A stretch of 64,000 nucleotides of DNA, taken from Poseidonibacter ostreae (lineage in GTDB: Bacteria > Campylobacterota > Campylobacteria > Campylobacterales > Arcobacteraceae). Under the pieces are notes generated by a model that saw only the letters and a list, made by a program, of their open reading frames with translations, searched no databases and had not been told where the DNA came from. Position 1 is the first letter of the stretch. Each line of letters begins with the position of its first letter. Positions 52,941 to 63,056 of the stretch are shown in pieces. The position numbers and the translations under genes are program-made. Location of the stretch: contig NZ_WFKJ01000007.1 of assembly GCF_009208075.1 (NCBI RefSeq), positions 1-64,000 on the forward strand, read 5' to 3'.

Positions 52941-53078
52941 TTTATGAAATTATTTTCTTTTTAATAAAAATTATTTATTAAAAAAACTTATAAATAAACT
53001 TGTTTTTAAAGACAAATAATGATAAAGTTTAGTTATAAAAGATAAATTATGTCTTATTAAAATACAAGGCTTTAAAAT

Positions 53079-53651
53079 ATGAATATATTTAAATCAAAAA
53101 AGTTATATGGAATACTCTTAGTACTTATAACTTTTTTTATGTTTTTTTTTATTAATTCTATTTTATTGTTTTTTAATGATAGTGGAAAATTAGAAAAAAA
53201 AGTAGCTACAAACTTTAAGTTTTTACAAAAAGAACAAAAGCCTATTGTTCTTTTATATTTTGGATATACACATTGTTCAGATGTTTGTGTAATGGCCTTA
53301 AATAGGCTAAATAAACTCTATCCTCTATTAGAAAAAGAAAAAGTTTCTATTTATTTTATAAATCTACTTGATGATGTATCTGAAAAAGATACAGAAGATT
53401 ATGTCTATTCATTTAATAAAAATTTTAATCCTGTAACTCTTAATAAAAAAGAACTTTCATTAGTTACTAGTAAATTAAAAGTAAACTTTTCTAAATCTAT
53501 ATTTAATGAAAAAGAGATGAATCACTCAAGTTTTTTATATCTACTTGTAAACGAAAAAGACAATTACATTCAAAAATATGTGTATCTTAGTAGTTCTTAT
53601 GAACTTAATATGATTAAAGATGACATAAATGAAATTTTAAAGGATTACTAA
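53079..53651 (+). CDS. SCO1/SenC-type copper-binding thioredoxin-fold protein
   Basis: 190 residues, one N-terminal TM helix (about 11-32). Copper-ligand motif C-x3-C in [14 protein letters not shown] (C66, C70) and the distal histidine in [11 protein letters not shown] (H149) are all present. SCO proteins deliver copper to the CuA site of cytochrome oxidase or act as redox sensors. Its stop and the MCP start overlap (TAATG), which is unusual for a SCO gene. Confidence 0.88.
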   Translation: MNIFKSKKLYGILLVLITFFMFFFINSILLFFNDSGKLEKKVATNFKFLQKEQKPIVLLYFGYTHCSDVCVMALNRLNKLYPLLEKEKVSIYFINLLDDVSEKDTEDYVYSFNKNFNPVTLNKKELSLVTSKLKVNFSKSIFNEKEMNHSSFLYLLVNEKDNYIQKYVYLSSSYELNMIKDDINEILKDY

Positions 53652-55360
53652 TGTTAAAAAAATTATTTGCTTTCTTTCCTATAACAATGAATTTAGATAA
53701 AAAGATAAAAGAGGCTTTAATAAATGATTATGCAAAAAGTGACAAGTATATATTAATACTTTCTGTTATTTTATTTGCTATTGTTTCAACAGTTTCAGCA
53801 GTACCTTATGATACTTATTTAATTGGTATTGTATGTGGAGCGCCATTACTTTTAATCTCTTTTATCTCTTATAGATTTTTTAGAGGAACAGTTGTTTCAA
53901 GAGCAGTTGCTGGTATTGTTATGATGAGTTATCCATCAATAATGATTATTCAAAATATGGGAATGATTGAAATGCACTTTGGTTACTTTATTTTAGCTGC
54001 TGCATTAACTGTTTATAAAGATTTAACTGCAATTTTAACAGCAACCTTAACAGCTGCACTTGGACATATTATATTTACTTTTATTCAATTAAATCAAGTT
54101 CAAATAAATGGTTATGACCTTTTATATTTTAGTTATGGATGTAGTTGGGAAATCACATTTGTACATATTGTAATGTTTGCAATTGAAGTGATTTTATTAG
54201 CCTATATTGTTTATTCAACTATTGAACAGTTTATTTTAGCTCAAAGTTTACAGTTAGAATCTGAAGACTCTATGGATAAGATAAATCAAGAACAAAAAGA
54301 GAGTGAAGTAATTATTAATTCAACTATTGATATTGTTAAAGAAGTTAACAAAGGTAATATGGCAAGTAGAATTAAGGGAAAAACATCTAATGAAAGTGTT
54401 GAATTACTAAAAAATCTTTTAAATGATATGTTAGATAATCTTGAGTCTTTAGTAGGAAAAGATTTAACAAAAATAACAGATGTTTTATCTAAATACTCTC
54501 AAAGAGATTTTACAGCTAACTTAGACCCTAAAACATCTGGTGATATTGGTAATAAAATTATAGAAATGAATCAAATGATTACAGAGATTTTACAAACAAA
54601 TCAAAAAGATGGAATGTTACTTCAATCAAGCGCAGATGAGCTTACACGAAATGTAAGTACCTTATCAAACAATGCAACATCACAAGCTGCAAGTTTAGAA
54701 GAGACAGCTGCATCAATTGATGAAATAACAAGTAATATTGAGCAAACAAGCCAAAAAGCTCAAGAAATGTCAAATATTTCAAATGATACAAAATCTTCTG
54801 CAAATGAAGGACAAAAACTTGCTAGTGACACAGTAAAAGCAATGGAAGATATTAATAATACAGTTATTTATATTAATGAATCTATTTCTGTAATTGATCA
54901 AATTGCTTTCCAAACAAATATTCTTTCATTAAATGCAGCTGTAGAAGCAGCAACTGCAGGTGAGGCTGGAAAAGGTTTTGCTGTTGTTGCACAAGAAGTA
55001 AGAAATCTTGCAAGTAGATCTGCTGAAGCTGCTAAAGAGATAAAAGAGTTAGTTGAAAGTGCAACTGATAAAACAAATACAGGTAAAAGAATTAGTTCTG
55101 AAATGATTGAAGGCTTCACTTCTTTAGAAGAAAAAATTACTGCAACTAATAAATTAATTGATGATGTTACAAATGCTGCTAAAGAGCAAAGTATTGGTAT
55201 GACACAAGTTTCAGATGCAATTAATCAATTAGATAGCTTTACTCAAGAAAATGCTTCAGTTGCTGATAGAGCAAATTCAATTGCTAAAGAGACTAATCGT
55301 ATAGCACTTGATGTTGTTGAAAATGTAAATAAAAACAACTTTGATGGTAAAAATTCTTAA
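53651..55360 (+). CDS. Six-TM methyl-accepting chemotaxis protein
   Basis: 569 residues. The N-terminal ~200 residues form about six TM helices without a periplasmic ligand domain; helix four begins [14 protein letters not shown] (H109), a pattern like the M-H-F motif of membrane-embedded sensor domains. A short linker leads to the signalling domain with the hairpin tip [22 protein letters not shown] and ...[25 protein letters not shown] (split here), which contacts CheW/CheA. The tail lacks the CheR-docking pentapeptide. Coupled to the SCO1 gene, so sensing of copper or oxygen/respiratory state is a hypothesis. Confidence 0.9.
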   Translation: MLKKLFAFFPITMNLDKKIKEALINDYAKSDKYILILSVILFAIVSTVSAVPYDTYLIGIVCGAPLLLISFISYRFFRGTVVSRAVAGIVMMSYPSIMIIQNMGMIEMHFGYFILAAALTVYKDLTAILTATLTAALGHIIFTFIQLNQVQINGYDLLYFSYGCSWEITFVHIVMFAIEVILLAYIVYSTIEQFILAQSLQLESEDSMDKINQEQKESEVIINSTIDIVKEVNKGNMASRIKGKTSNESVELLKNLLNDMLDNLESLVGKDLTKITDVLSKYSQRDFTANLDPKTSGDIGNKIIEMNQMITEILQTNQKDGMLLQSSADELTRNVSTLSNNATSQAASLEETAASIDEITSNIEQTSQKAQEMSNISNDTKSSANEGQKLASDTVKAMEDINNTVIYINESISVIDQIAFQTNILSLNAAVEAATAGEAGKGFAVVAQEVRNLASRSAEAAKEIKELVESATDKTNTGKRISSEMIEGFTSLEEKITATNKLIDDVTNAAKEQSIGMTQVSDAINQLDSFTQENASVADRANSIAKETNRIALDVVENVNKNNFDGKNS

Positions 55361-55386
55361 GTAACTAATTATAGTTACTTAAGGTT
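55356..55386. terminator. Bidirectional terminator between the MCP and XRE genes
   Basis: CTTAAGTAACT (55356-55366) and AGTTACTTAAG (55373-55383) form an 11-bp perfect stem with an AATTAT loop, T-rich on both sides. Confidence 0.75.
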
Positions 55387-55797
55387 TTTATATTCTGTAT
55401 ACTCTATAAATCTTTTATAAAAATGAAAAAATCCCCATCCTATTAAAATATATGGAAACCATAAATTCTCACTATTTGTACTTAAATTTAATACTATTAG
55501 AAATATATTTATAATAAGAAATTTAAATGTCTTAGTACTGCTTTTTAGATATAAAAAGAAGCTCTTATCCTCTTTTTTACTAGCTTTTACTTCATCGCTA
55601 TTTATATTTTTCTTATTCATAATATTTTCAAGTTCATTTACTTCTATTTCAAATACTTTTGCAATTGCAGTCAATGATTCGCAACTTGCTTTATTATCTT
55701 TTTCAATTCTTTGAATAGTTCTTGAACTTAAATTAGAAAGTTCAGCTAATTGTTCTTGCGATAAACCTTTTTTTATTCTTAAGTTTTTTATACTCAT
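55375..55797 (-). CDS. XRE-type regulator with C-terminal membrane domain
   Basis: 140 residues. HTH_3 domain at 5-58 (IKKGLSQEQLAELSNLSSRTIQRIEK) and two hydrophobic segments at about 93-125 (a 2TM-type domain), so a membrane-bound DNA-binding protein. Its own upstream region holds inverted and direct TGACAA/CGACAA repeats, suggesting autoregulation. The target genes are unknown. Confidence 0.85.
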   Translation of the reverse strand: MSIKNLRIKKGLSQEQLAELSNLSSRTIQRIEKDNKASCESLTAIAKVFEIEVNELENIMNKKNINSDEVKASKKEDKSFFLYLKSSTKTFKFLIINIFLIVLNLSTNSENLWFPYILIGWGFFHFYKRFIEYTEYKNLK

Positions 55798-55842
55798 TGT
55801 CTTCCTTTATATTAATAAACGAATAGTACAGTTTTTTTAAGC

Positions 55843-55879
55843 TTGTCGGTTACGAAAATACACGACAATATATGACAAT
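55843..55879. promoter_or_regulatory. Candidate operator of the XRE regulator
   Basis: TTGTCG (55843-55848) and CGACAA (55863-55868) are perfect inverted half-sites, and TGACAA follows at 55873-55878, exactly ten bases (one helical turn) after CGACAA. All lie within 80 bases upstream of the XRE start codon. Confidence 0.5.
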
Positions 55880-55929
55880 GACTATTCCATAGGCTTTGCA
55901 AAATTAATATATAAATTAGATTTTAGTAA

Positions 55930-56184
55930 TTATATCTTATTTAGTATTTTTTTCATAAAGAATTTTGAAGAAAATATGAATAATAATATTGAAAAAATAG
56001 CCATAGAAAAAATCAATAATGCATGAGTCGTATATGATAATTCATTAAAGTTTTGTTCTAAAAAATTTGATATATATGAGATTGGTTTTATTAAAATATT
56101 TCCAATAGTAGGAGAAAGTTGTAAGGCAATAAAAAGTGCAAAAAGTGGAATTGAAATACCAATAATAAATGTTAATAGTTTCAT
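55930..56184 (-). CDS. Small two-helix membrane protein
   Basis: 84 residues with N- and C-terminal hydrophobic helices (FIIGISIPLFALFIALQL and HALLIFSMAIFSILLFIFS) and a short loop. AAAGGATT lies eight bases before the ATG. No family recognised. Located between the XRE regulator and pgm. Confidence 0.65.
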   Translation of the reverse strand: MKLLTFIIGISIPLFALFIALQLSPTIGNILIKPISYISNFLEQNFNELSYTTHALLIFSMAIFSILLFIFSSKFFMKKILNKI

Positions 56185-56252
56185 TAATAATCCTTTATAT
56201 TAAAAAATATTTTATAATATAAAAGTTTATTAATTGTGTAATTGAGTATTTA

Positions 56253-57887
56253 TTAGTTTTCTATACTTTTACTAACTAAAGCCTGTGCTTCTTTTATAAG
56301 TAGTTCTAAATGCTCTTCATTTATAAAGCTTTCTGCATAAATCTTATAGATGTCTTCAGTACCTGAAGGACGTGCAGCAAACCAACCATTTTTAGTTGTA
56401 ACCTTTAGTCCACCAATACTTGCATTATTTCCGCTTGCATTTGTATATATATTTTCTATTTCTTCATTTGCTAATGTTTTAGATGTAATATCTTCTACAC
56501 TTAGATTTTTTAATTTTGCTTTTTGTTCAAAACTAGCAGGTGCATCAACTCTTCTATAATAAGATTTCCCAAACTCTTCTTCAAACTCTTGGTAAATTTC
56601 ACCTGGGTCTCTTTTTAGTTTAGAAGTCATTTCAGCAGCTAAAAGATTTAAAATGATGCCATCTTTATCTGTAGACCAAACACTTCCATCTTTTCTTAAG
56701 AAAGATGCTCCAGCACTCTCTTCTCCACCAAAAGCTAGTGTTCCTTTATATAAACCATCAACAAACCATTTAAATCCCACAGGTACTTCATATAGCTTTT
56801 TATCTAAAGAATTAACAACTTTATCAATCATAGAACTTGAAACTAAAGTTTTACCAATACCTAAATCTTCTCCCCAATTTCTGCTTGAGAATAGATACCA
56901 AATAACAACTGATAAGTAGTGATTTGGATTCATAAGTCCTACACTTTTTGTAACTATTCCATGTCTATCAAAATCTGGGTCATTAGCAAATGCAATATCA
57001 TATTCCTTGGCTAATTTAATTAGTGAAGCCATTGCATATTTTGAGGAACAATCCATTCTAATTTTACCATCATGGTCACAAGACATAAAAGAGAAAGTAG
57101 GGTCAATTTTTTCATTTACAATATCAAGTTTGATTCCATAAATCTCTTGTATTTTTTTATAAACTTCTAATCCAGAACCACCTAAAGGGTCAACTCCAAT
57201 TTTAAGATTTGCTTCTTTTATAATATCCATATCAATAATTGTGTCTAATGCTTTTACATAAGGAGTTATAAAATCACAAACTTCTAAAAATGAAGAGTTA
57301 AATATCTCATCTTTACTTATAAGTTTTACATCTACAAGATCGTTTTGAAGTATTTGGTTCGCTCTATTTTCAATTAGTGAAGTTACATCTGTATCAGCAG
57401 GTCCACCATTTGGCATATTGTATTTAAATCCACCATCACTTGGAGGATTATGTGAAGGTGTTATAACTACACCATCATTTAAAATATCAGTGTTTTTATT
57501 TGATTCTAAAATTGTAAAAGACAATACAGGAGTTGGTGTATACTCCTCTTTTTTTGCTATTTTACAAGCTACTTCATTTGCTAAAAATACTTGTAAAGCA
57601 GTAATTTGCGCAGGAGTGGATAAGGCATGTGTATCTATTCCTATATGCATCACACCAGTTATTCCAGCATTTTTTCTATATTCACAAAGAGCTTGAGTGA
57701 TTGCTAAAATATGATTTTCATTAAAACTTGATTTTGTAGAACTTCCTCTATGTCCAGAAGTTCCAAAAGTAACTTTTTGAGTTTGTTCCTTTGCATCAGG
57801 TTTATTAGTATAATAGCTTTTTAATAATGCATCTATCTCTTCTAGAATCTCTTTAGGTGCTTGTTTACCTGCTAATTCATTTATCAA
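56253..57887 (-). CDS. pgm: Phosphoglucomutase
   Basis: Alpha-D-glucose-specific phosphoglucomutase, 544 residues, interconverting glucose-1-phosphate and glucose-6-phosphate. N-terminal TFGTSGHRGSS, the phosphoserine loop VITPSHNPPSDGG, metal-binding DPDFDRHG, sugar-specificity GGEESAGAS and the phosphate-binding RPSGTEDIYK. Last gene of the glucosylglycerate operon (75 bases after galU). It links the operon's glucose-1-phosphate with central metabolism. Confidence 0.95.
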   Translation of the reverse strand: MINELAGKQAPKEILEEIDALLKSYYTNKPDAKEQTQKVTFGTSGHRGSSTKSSFNENHILAITQALCEYRKNAGITGVMHIGIDTHALSTPAQITALQVFLANEVACKIAKKEEYTPTPVLSFTILESNKNTDILNDGVVITPSHNPPSDGGFKYNMPNGGPADTDVTSLIENRANQILQNDLVDVKLISKDEIFNSSFLEVCDFITPYVKALDTIIDMDIIKEANLKIGVDPLGGSGLEVYKKIQEIYGIKLDIVNEKIDPTFSFMSCDHDGKIRMDCSSKYAMASLIKLAKEYDIAFANDPDFDRHGIVTKSVGLMNPNHYLSVVIWYLFSSRNWGEDLGIGKTLVSSSMIDKVVNSLDKKLYEVPVGFKWFVDGLYKGTLAFGGEESAGASFLRKDGSVWSTDKDGIILNLLAAEMTSKLKRDPGEIYQEFEEEFGKSYYRRVDAPASFEQKAKLKNLSVEDITSKTLANEEIENIYTNASGNNASIGGLKVTTKNGWFAARPSGTEDIYKIYAESFINEEHLELLIKEAQALVSKSIEN

Positions 57888-57962
57888 ATATTATCCTTTT
57901 ACTATTTTAAATGCTTGTTTATAAAGTTTTTGTAATTTTACCAAAATCATCTATATATTAGT

Positions 57963-58799
57963 TTATTTTTTCTTTTCTAAGTTATAAAAATAGTTTGTAG
58001 CTTCAACAAAACCATCAACTGAACCACAATCAAATCTTTTACCTTCAAACTTATAAGCTAAAACCATTCCATTTTTAGCTTGTTCACAAAGGGCATCAGT
58101 AATTTGTAACTCTCCATTTTTCCCAGGTTTTGTTTTCTTAATAATTTCAAAAATTTCAGGTGTTAATATATATCTTCCAATTACTGCAAGATTTGAAGGT
58201 GCTTTATCATTATCAGGTTTTTCAATCATATTTGAAACTATATGAACATTGTTTTCCATAATTTTACCTTCAATTACACCATATTTATGAACATCTTCTT
58301 TTGGCACTTCCATACAAGCAACGATACAACACTTGTATTTTTCATAAAGTTTAACCATTTGAGTTAAAACACCATCACCTTTTGGATTCACACATAAATC
58401 ATCTGCTAGAATTACTGCAAAAGGATTATGCTCACCTACAAGAACTTTACCTTTATAAATAGCATCTCCTAAACCTTTCATCTCATTTTGTCTTGTATAA
58501 GTAAATGTACACTTATCAATTATATTTCTAATATCTGATAACATCTTTTCTTTAGATGAACCTTGTATTTGGTGTTCAAGTTCATAAGAAATATCAAAAT
58601 GATCTGTAATAGCTCTTTTCCCACGTCCTGTAATAATTGACATTACGTCACATCCAGCTTCTATTGCTTCCTCAACTCCATATTGAATTAATGGTTTAGT
58701 TAGAACTGGTAACATCTCTTTTGGCATTGCCTTTGTTGCTGGTAAAAATCTTGTACCGTATCCTGCTGCTGGGAATAAACACCTTGTAATATCACTCAT
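57963..58799 (-). CDS. galU: UTP-glucose-1-phosphate uridylyltransferase
   Basis: Makes UDP-glucose from glucose-1-phosphate and UTP. N-terminal nucleotidyltransferase motif FPAAGYGTRFLPATKAMPKEMLPV (AAGYGTRFLPATKAMPKEML), VILADDLCVNP, and AIGRYILTPEIFEI as VIGRYILTPEIF. 278 residues. It follows the phosphorylase gene by 25 bases, so it can use glucose-1-phosphate from that enzyme directly and supply UDP-glucose to the upstream GpgS-like transferase. Confidence 0.96.
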   Translation of the reverse strand: MSDITRCLFPAAGYGTRFLPATKAMPKEMLPVLTKPLIQYGVEEAIEAGCDVMSIITGRGKRAITDHFDISYELEHQIQGSSKEKMLSDIRNIIDKCTFTYTRQNEMKGLGDAIYKGKVLVGEHNPFAVILADDLCVNPKGDGVLTQMVKLYEKYKCCIVACMEVPKEDVHKYGVIEGKIMENNVHIVSNMIEKPDNDKAPSNLAVIGRYILTPEIFEIIKKTKPGKNGELQITDALCEQAKNGMVLAYKFEGKRFDCGSVDGFVEATNYFYNLEKKK

Positions 58800-58824
58800 T
58801 TTTTCTCCTTAAAATTTTATATTT

Positions 58825-60540
58825 TTATATTTTTCCCTTAAGCCACATAATTTGGTATGGCTCAAGTGTAATTGTTGCTTCTTGTTTTTCTGTACTTTCA
58901 TCACAAAAGTTTGAACTTAAAATATCGCATAATGGTAACTTTATCTCTTTTGGAAGAGTAATAGTGATTTTTTCATTACTATAATTATTTAATGCAAGTA
59001 TTCGTGTTGTTTTTTCAATATTAAACTTATCTATTGCAAAAACTCTTTGGTCTAAGTCTAAAAAGTTAAACTCTCCAAAAGGATTAAAAGCTTCTTCGTT
59101 TATTCTAATTGAAATCATTCTTTTGTATGAATCAAAAATAGTTTTTGCTAAGCTTCCTAGAGTTGAAAGCTCTTTTTCTAGCCAATCAATATTATGTTTT
59201 TCTCTATTTATTGTTCTATTTATTCCAGAGTGTTTAACTCCGTCTTTATAGTTTTGAGAACCTACTATTGAGTGGAAATAAATACCAGGAACCCCAGGCA
59301 TTGCTAAAACAGTTGCTTGCGTTACAAGCATACGTTTTATTCTTAGAAGTTGGTCTTCTTTTGGACTTGTTAGAGCATCTATGTAACTACAGTTTAATTC
59401 ATAAGGACTTTTACTTCCATCTTCTTCTGATCTATATGAAACTAAACCTCCATTATTTTCAACATTTTTTACAATATCATTTATCTCACTATCATCTAAT
59501 AAACCTTTTACTGGTCTTAGACCAATACCATCATGACTTGCTGTAAAGTTAAAGAAACACACTTTATTACTTGGTAGTTCCAATGTTTTAGCCCATGAAG
59601 TTAATTTATTAGTATTTGCATGAATTATTGAGTTTAATAAAAGTGGAGGCAACGCAAAGTTGTAAACCATTTGTGCTTCATCTTCTCCACTTCCAAAATA
59701 TGAAATATTTTCATGATGAGGAACATTTGTTTCTGTTATTATGATTACTTCAGGAGCAACTTCATGTAAAACATCTCTCATTAATTGAATTAATTCATGA
59801 GTTTGTGGTAAATGAACACATTGTGTTCCTATCTCTTTCCAAATAAATGCAATTGCATCAAGTCTAATAAGTGTTGCACCTTTTTCAATATAATAAAACA
59901 TTGCATCAAGTACAGAACATAGAACTTTGTAACTTTTATAATTTAAATCAACTTGGTCTTTACTAAATGTTGTCCAAATATTATGTATCTTTCCATCATC
60001 ATCTAAATACTCATGTAATAAAGGGCTGGCTCTTGGTCTTACAACTTTAGATAAATCAGTTGTAGGGTCTAGTTCAATAAAGTAATCATCATACTCCTTA
60101 TCACCTGCTAAATAAGCTTTAAACCATGATGAGAATTGAGAAATATGATTTATAACTCCATCTACCATTATTCTATAATCAGCTGATAAATGCTCAACTT
60201 CTCTCCATGAACCCATATGAGGATCAACTTCTACATAATCAACAACAGAAAAACCATCATCAGAAGAGTAGGGATAAAAAGGAAGAATATGAACTGAGTT
60301 TATAACGCCTTTTAAGTGATTATCCATAAACTCATTTAGTGTTTGTAATGTTGGCTCACTATTTCTTGAAACTTGATCTCCATAAGTTATTAAAATAATA
60401 TCTTTTTGACTTAAGTGATACTCTTTTGATTTTATTGTAAGTTTGTATTTGTTAACTAACTTATCAATGCTTTTAAAAGCTTTTTGTGCTGTTTCTTCTG
60501 GATATAATTTAGCTAATCTATTACTGATTTTTTCATTCAT
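58825..60540 (-). CDS. GH13_18 phosphorylase, probably glucosylglycerate phosphorylase
   Basis: 571 residues with the sucrose-phosphorylase-type TIM barrel: HILPFYPYSSDDGFSVVDY (catalytic-site strand), nucleophile D228 in IRLDAIAF, acid/base E270 in IITETNVPH, and transition-state stabiliser D337 in ASHDGIGLRP. Retaining phosphorolysis gives glucose-1-phosphate plus an acceptor. GH13_18 includes sucrose, sucrose-6-phosphate, glucosylglycerol and glucosylglycerate phosphorylases. The length exceeds classic sucrose phosphorylase (~500), and the adjacent glycerate kinase and GpgS/GpgP-like genes argue for glucosylglycerate. Overlaps the transferase gene by four bases. Confidence 0.85.
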   Translation of the reverse strand: MNEKISNRLAKLYPEETAQKAFKSIDKLVNKYKLTIKSKEYHLSQKDIILITYGDQVSRNSEPTLQTLNEFMDNHLKGVINSVHILPFYPYSSDDGFSVVDYVEVDPHMGSWREVEHLSADYRIMVDGVINHISQFSSWFKAYLAGDKEYDDYFIELDPTTDLSKVVRPRASPLLHEYLDDDGKIHNIWTTFSKDQVDLNYKSYKVLCSVLDAMFYYIEKGATLIRLDAIAFIWKEIGTQCVHLPQTHELIQLMRDVLHEVAPEVIIITETNVPHHENISYFGSGEDEAQMVYNFALPPLLLNSIIHANTNKLTSWAKTLELPSNKVCFFNFTASHDGIGLRPVKGLLDDSEINDIVKNVENNGGLVSYRSEEDGSKSPYELNCSYIDALTSPKEDQLLRIKRMLVTQATVLAMPGVPGIYFHSIVGSQNYKDGVKHSGINRTINREKHNIDWLEKELSTLGSLAKTIFDSYKRMISIRINEEAFNPFGEFNFLDLDQRVFAIDKFNIEKTTRILALNNYSNEKITITLPKEIKLPLCDILSSNFCDESTEKQEATITLEPYQIMWLKGKI

Positions 60541-61748
60541 TCATTATCCTTCTTTACATAAAGATTGAATTTATCAGAAAAGTCAGGTAATACTGATCTT
60601 ACAGTAATCCAAGGAGATAAAGATGGTACTCCCATTGGGTCTTCATAATATTCATCTGAAGCCTCTTTAATAGCTTCTTGGAAAATCTCAACTGCATTTA
60701 TCTCTTTTTCTCGAATAAAATCTAAACCATTTATTTTACTAAGTGCATTATATTTTGATATTTCAAATCTTGACTCTTGGAAGTAGGTTGCTAGTAGTGT
60801 TTTAAATGTTGAAGTTGAGAAAATAACTCCTTCTTGTGCCATTACTCTAAAAATTGTTTTTGCAATATCATTTGCCATTTTATAAATACCACCACCAGAG
60901 TCTACTGATCCTAATTCTTGATGTTTATGCTCATACGTATCCATAATTTGAGTTTGACAGATTCTTCTATTAGATGTATTTTTATATACCTCACTTAATG
61001 TTGATACTTCAAGTCCCCATGTTGGAGAAATAGCAATACCTCTACCCATTGACCTAATAAATGAAAATTCTCCTGATAAGGCATATCTAAAGCTTTCCAT
61101 ATACTCTAAGTATCTACTTTGTCCATGTACTTTTTTTAATGAGTTAATTAAAGGACTATAAAGTAATCTTGTAGCTCTTCCATGAAGTTTATCAGTTACT
61201 CTTGAGTAATAACCTTTATTAAATTCAAAATCAAGAGCAGGGTGGATTATTGGATAAAATAGTCTTGCAGGAACCTCTCTTGTATAGTTTACAATATCAC
61301 AATCATGAAGAGCAAAAGCATATGCGTCTTTATCTGTTAATCCATAACCTAACATTGTCCATACATTTCTTCCTTTTCCTGGTGTATCAAGACCTGGAAA
61401 ACCTTCTTTTGTAAGTTCAGAATATAACTCTTTAATTCTTGGTCCATCATTCCATAAAACATCAACTTTGCATGGAAGTACTGACATAAGTTTTTTTACT
61501 TCTTCAAACTGCTCTTTTGTTGCTTGATCAAGTCCTAATACTATTTTATATAGATATCTAACATTTTTAAGCTCTTCAATAATTGTATGCATAGCTGGTG
61601 TTTGGAATTCTGAATATAAAGCAGGCAATAAAAGAACCATTCTTCTTCTTCGACTAAATCTTACAAGCTCGTCTTCTATATCTTCTAAGCTTCTTTCACC
61701 TAGATTTTGTAAAGTTGTAATTACCCCGTTTTGAAAAAAATCTGACAT
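60537..61748 (-). CDS. gpgS: GpgS-like glucosyltransferase (GT81 type)
   Basis: 403 residues; probably transfers glucose from UDP/NDP-glucose to 3-phosphoglycerate, giving glucosyl-3-phosphoglycerate. GT-A fold: LPALYSEFQTPAM (40-53), PGKGRNVWTMLGYGL (123-137), metal-binding D-x-D as HDCDIVNY (D149, D151), and RLFYPIIHPALDFEFNKGYYSRV (motif FNKGYYSR). SRRRRMVLLLPALY and GWGLEVSTL-type GTWGLEVSTLSE (SPTWGLEVSTL) are family-like. The acceptor is inferred mainly from neighbours. Confidence 0.82.
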   Translation of the reverse strand: MSDFFQNGVITTLQNLGERSLEDIEDELVRFSRRRRMVLLLPALYSEFQTPAMHTIIEELKNVRYLYKIVLGLDQATKEQFEEVKKLMSVLPCKVDVLWNDGPRIKELYSELTKEGFPGLDTPGKGRNVWTMLGYGLTDKDAYAFALHDCDIVNYTREVPARLFYPIIHPALDFEFNKGYYSRVTDKLHGRATRLLYSPLINSLKKVHGQSRYLEYMESFRYALSGEFSFIRSMGRGIAISPTWGLEVSTLSEVYKNTSNRRICQTQIMDTYEHKHQELGSVDSGGGIYKMANDIAKTIFRVMAQEGVIFSTSTFKTLLATYFQESRFEISKYNALSKINGLDFIREKEINAVEIFQEAIKEASDEYYEDPMGVPSLSPWITVRSVLPDFSDKFNLYVKKDNE

Positions 61749-61760
61749 TTATTATTCTCC

Positions 61761-63056
61761 TTAATCTTTTTGTTTTTCTATATTTATTATTAGTACATCT
61801 AGCATATTGTTGTGGCTAGGTCCTGTGTTTATTAAATCATTAGTTTTTTCAAAGAACTCATTTGAATTAAATTCTTTTAAATACTTTTTAATATCAAGAT
61901 TTAATACTTTTGTTTTTTCTAAACTTTCTTTATTTATAACTGCACCTGCACTATTTGAGTTTCCATCTATTCCATCACTTGCGGCACTTAATATTGTAAT
62001 TGTCTTATCTATTGGAAATTTATTTAAAAAAGATAAAATAAGGTGTTGATTTCTTCCACCCTTACCATTTGAAGTAACTTTTACTAAAGCTTCTCCTCCA
62101 AAAATAAAACAACCTTCTTTTTTTGTTTCAATAAAAGAGAGTAAATCCTCTACCACTATATTTACATCCTCTTCAATTTTTTTATCAATAATACTAGCAG
62201 TTATATTTTTTGAATGTAGTTCTTTTTTTATATCATTTAATAGTATTTCATTAGAAGCTATTAAAAAGTGTTTAATATTTTCTTTTGGTGTTTTTGGAGT
62301 GTCTTGAATTTTTCCTAATTGTCCTAAACTCAAGTATTCTTTTACTTTTTTTGGAATTACATCTAATAAGTCATATTTTTCTAAATATTCTACAGCTGTT
62401 TGAAAACTTGAAGTGTCACAATACAATGGTGCTGAACCAATTGCTTCTAAGTCATTTGAAATAACATCACTTAATACTAAAACAATTCCTTTTGCTTTAC
62501 AATTCTCTACTAATCTTCCCGCTTTTACTTGTGAAAGATGTTTTCTTATACAGTTCATTGCAACAATTGGCATAGAACCTTTTAACATCAAATCTGTAGT
62601 TTCTTGAAACTCTTCCATTGATATCTCTTCAACTGGTAGTTCAATTAAAGCTGAAGTTCCACCTGAAAGTAAATAAATAAAAAAATCATCTTCTTCTAAA
62701 CTTTCCATTGATTCTTTTAAATATTCTGCTGCAATTAAGCTTTTATTACTTGGGATTGGATGACTACTTTCTAAATAGGTTAAATTCTTTTTATCTATAC
62801 TATTTTTATAAGGACCTACAAGTACAGCTTTTTCTATTTTGTCTTCAATATTTTCATAAATACCAAGAGCCATACTCAAAACTGCTTTCCCTGAACCAAA
62901 AAGATGTATTTTCTTATCTTTGGGTAAAGATATTATTTCATCATTAATAATTATTTCATTTTCTTTAAATATGCACTTATTATTAATAAGTCTTTTTGGC
63001 TCAATATTTTTTAAAACTTCAAAAAATGAATCTTTTAGTATCTGTTTTACTTGCAT
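61761..63056 (-). CDS. MOFRL-type glycerate kinase
   Basis: 431 residues of the GckA/TtuD class: GSGKAVLSMALGI, ESSHPIPSNKSL, FIYLLSGGTSALIELP and the C-terminal MOFRL segment GGRNQHLILSF...ILSAASDGIDGNSNSAG. It phosphorylates D-glycerate, usually to 2-phosphoglycerate. In this operon it would recapture glycerate released by the phosphorylase. The start overlaps the HAD phosphatase gene by ten bases. Confidence 0.93.
   Translation of the reverse strand: MQVKQILKDSFFEVLKNIEPKRLINNKCIFKENEIIINDEIISLPKDKKIHLFGSGKAVLSMALGIYENIEDKIEKAVLVGPYKNSIDKKNLTYLESSHPIPSNKSLIAAEYLKESMESLEEDDFFIYLLSGGTSALIELPVEEISMEEFQETTDLMLKGSMPIVAMNCIRKHLSQVKAGRLVENCKAKGIVLVLSDVISNDLEAIGSAPLYCDTSSFQTAVEYLEKYDLLDVIPKKVKEYLSLGQLGKIQDTPKTPKENIKHFLIASNEILLNDIKKELHSKNITASIIDKKIEEDVNIVVEDLLSFIETKKEGCFIFGGEALVKVTSNGKGGRNQHLILSFLNKFPIDKTITILSAASDGIDGNSNSAGAVINKESLEKTKVLNLDIKKYLKEFNSNEFFEKTNDLINTGPSHNNMLDVLIINIEKQKD

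Noticed and set aside
58825-60540. Annotation as plain sucrose phosphorylase
   Set aside because: No sucrose uptake, fructokinase or sucrose synthesis genes are nearby, while glycerate kinase and GpgS/GpgP-like genes are; glucosylglycerate fits the neighbours better.
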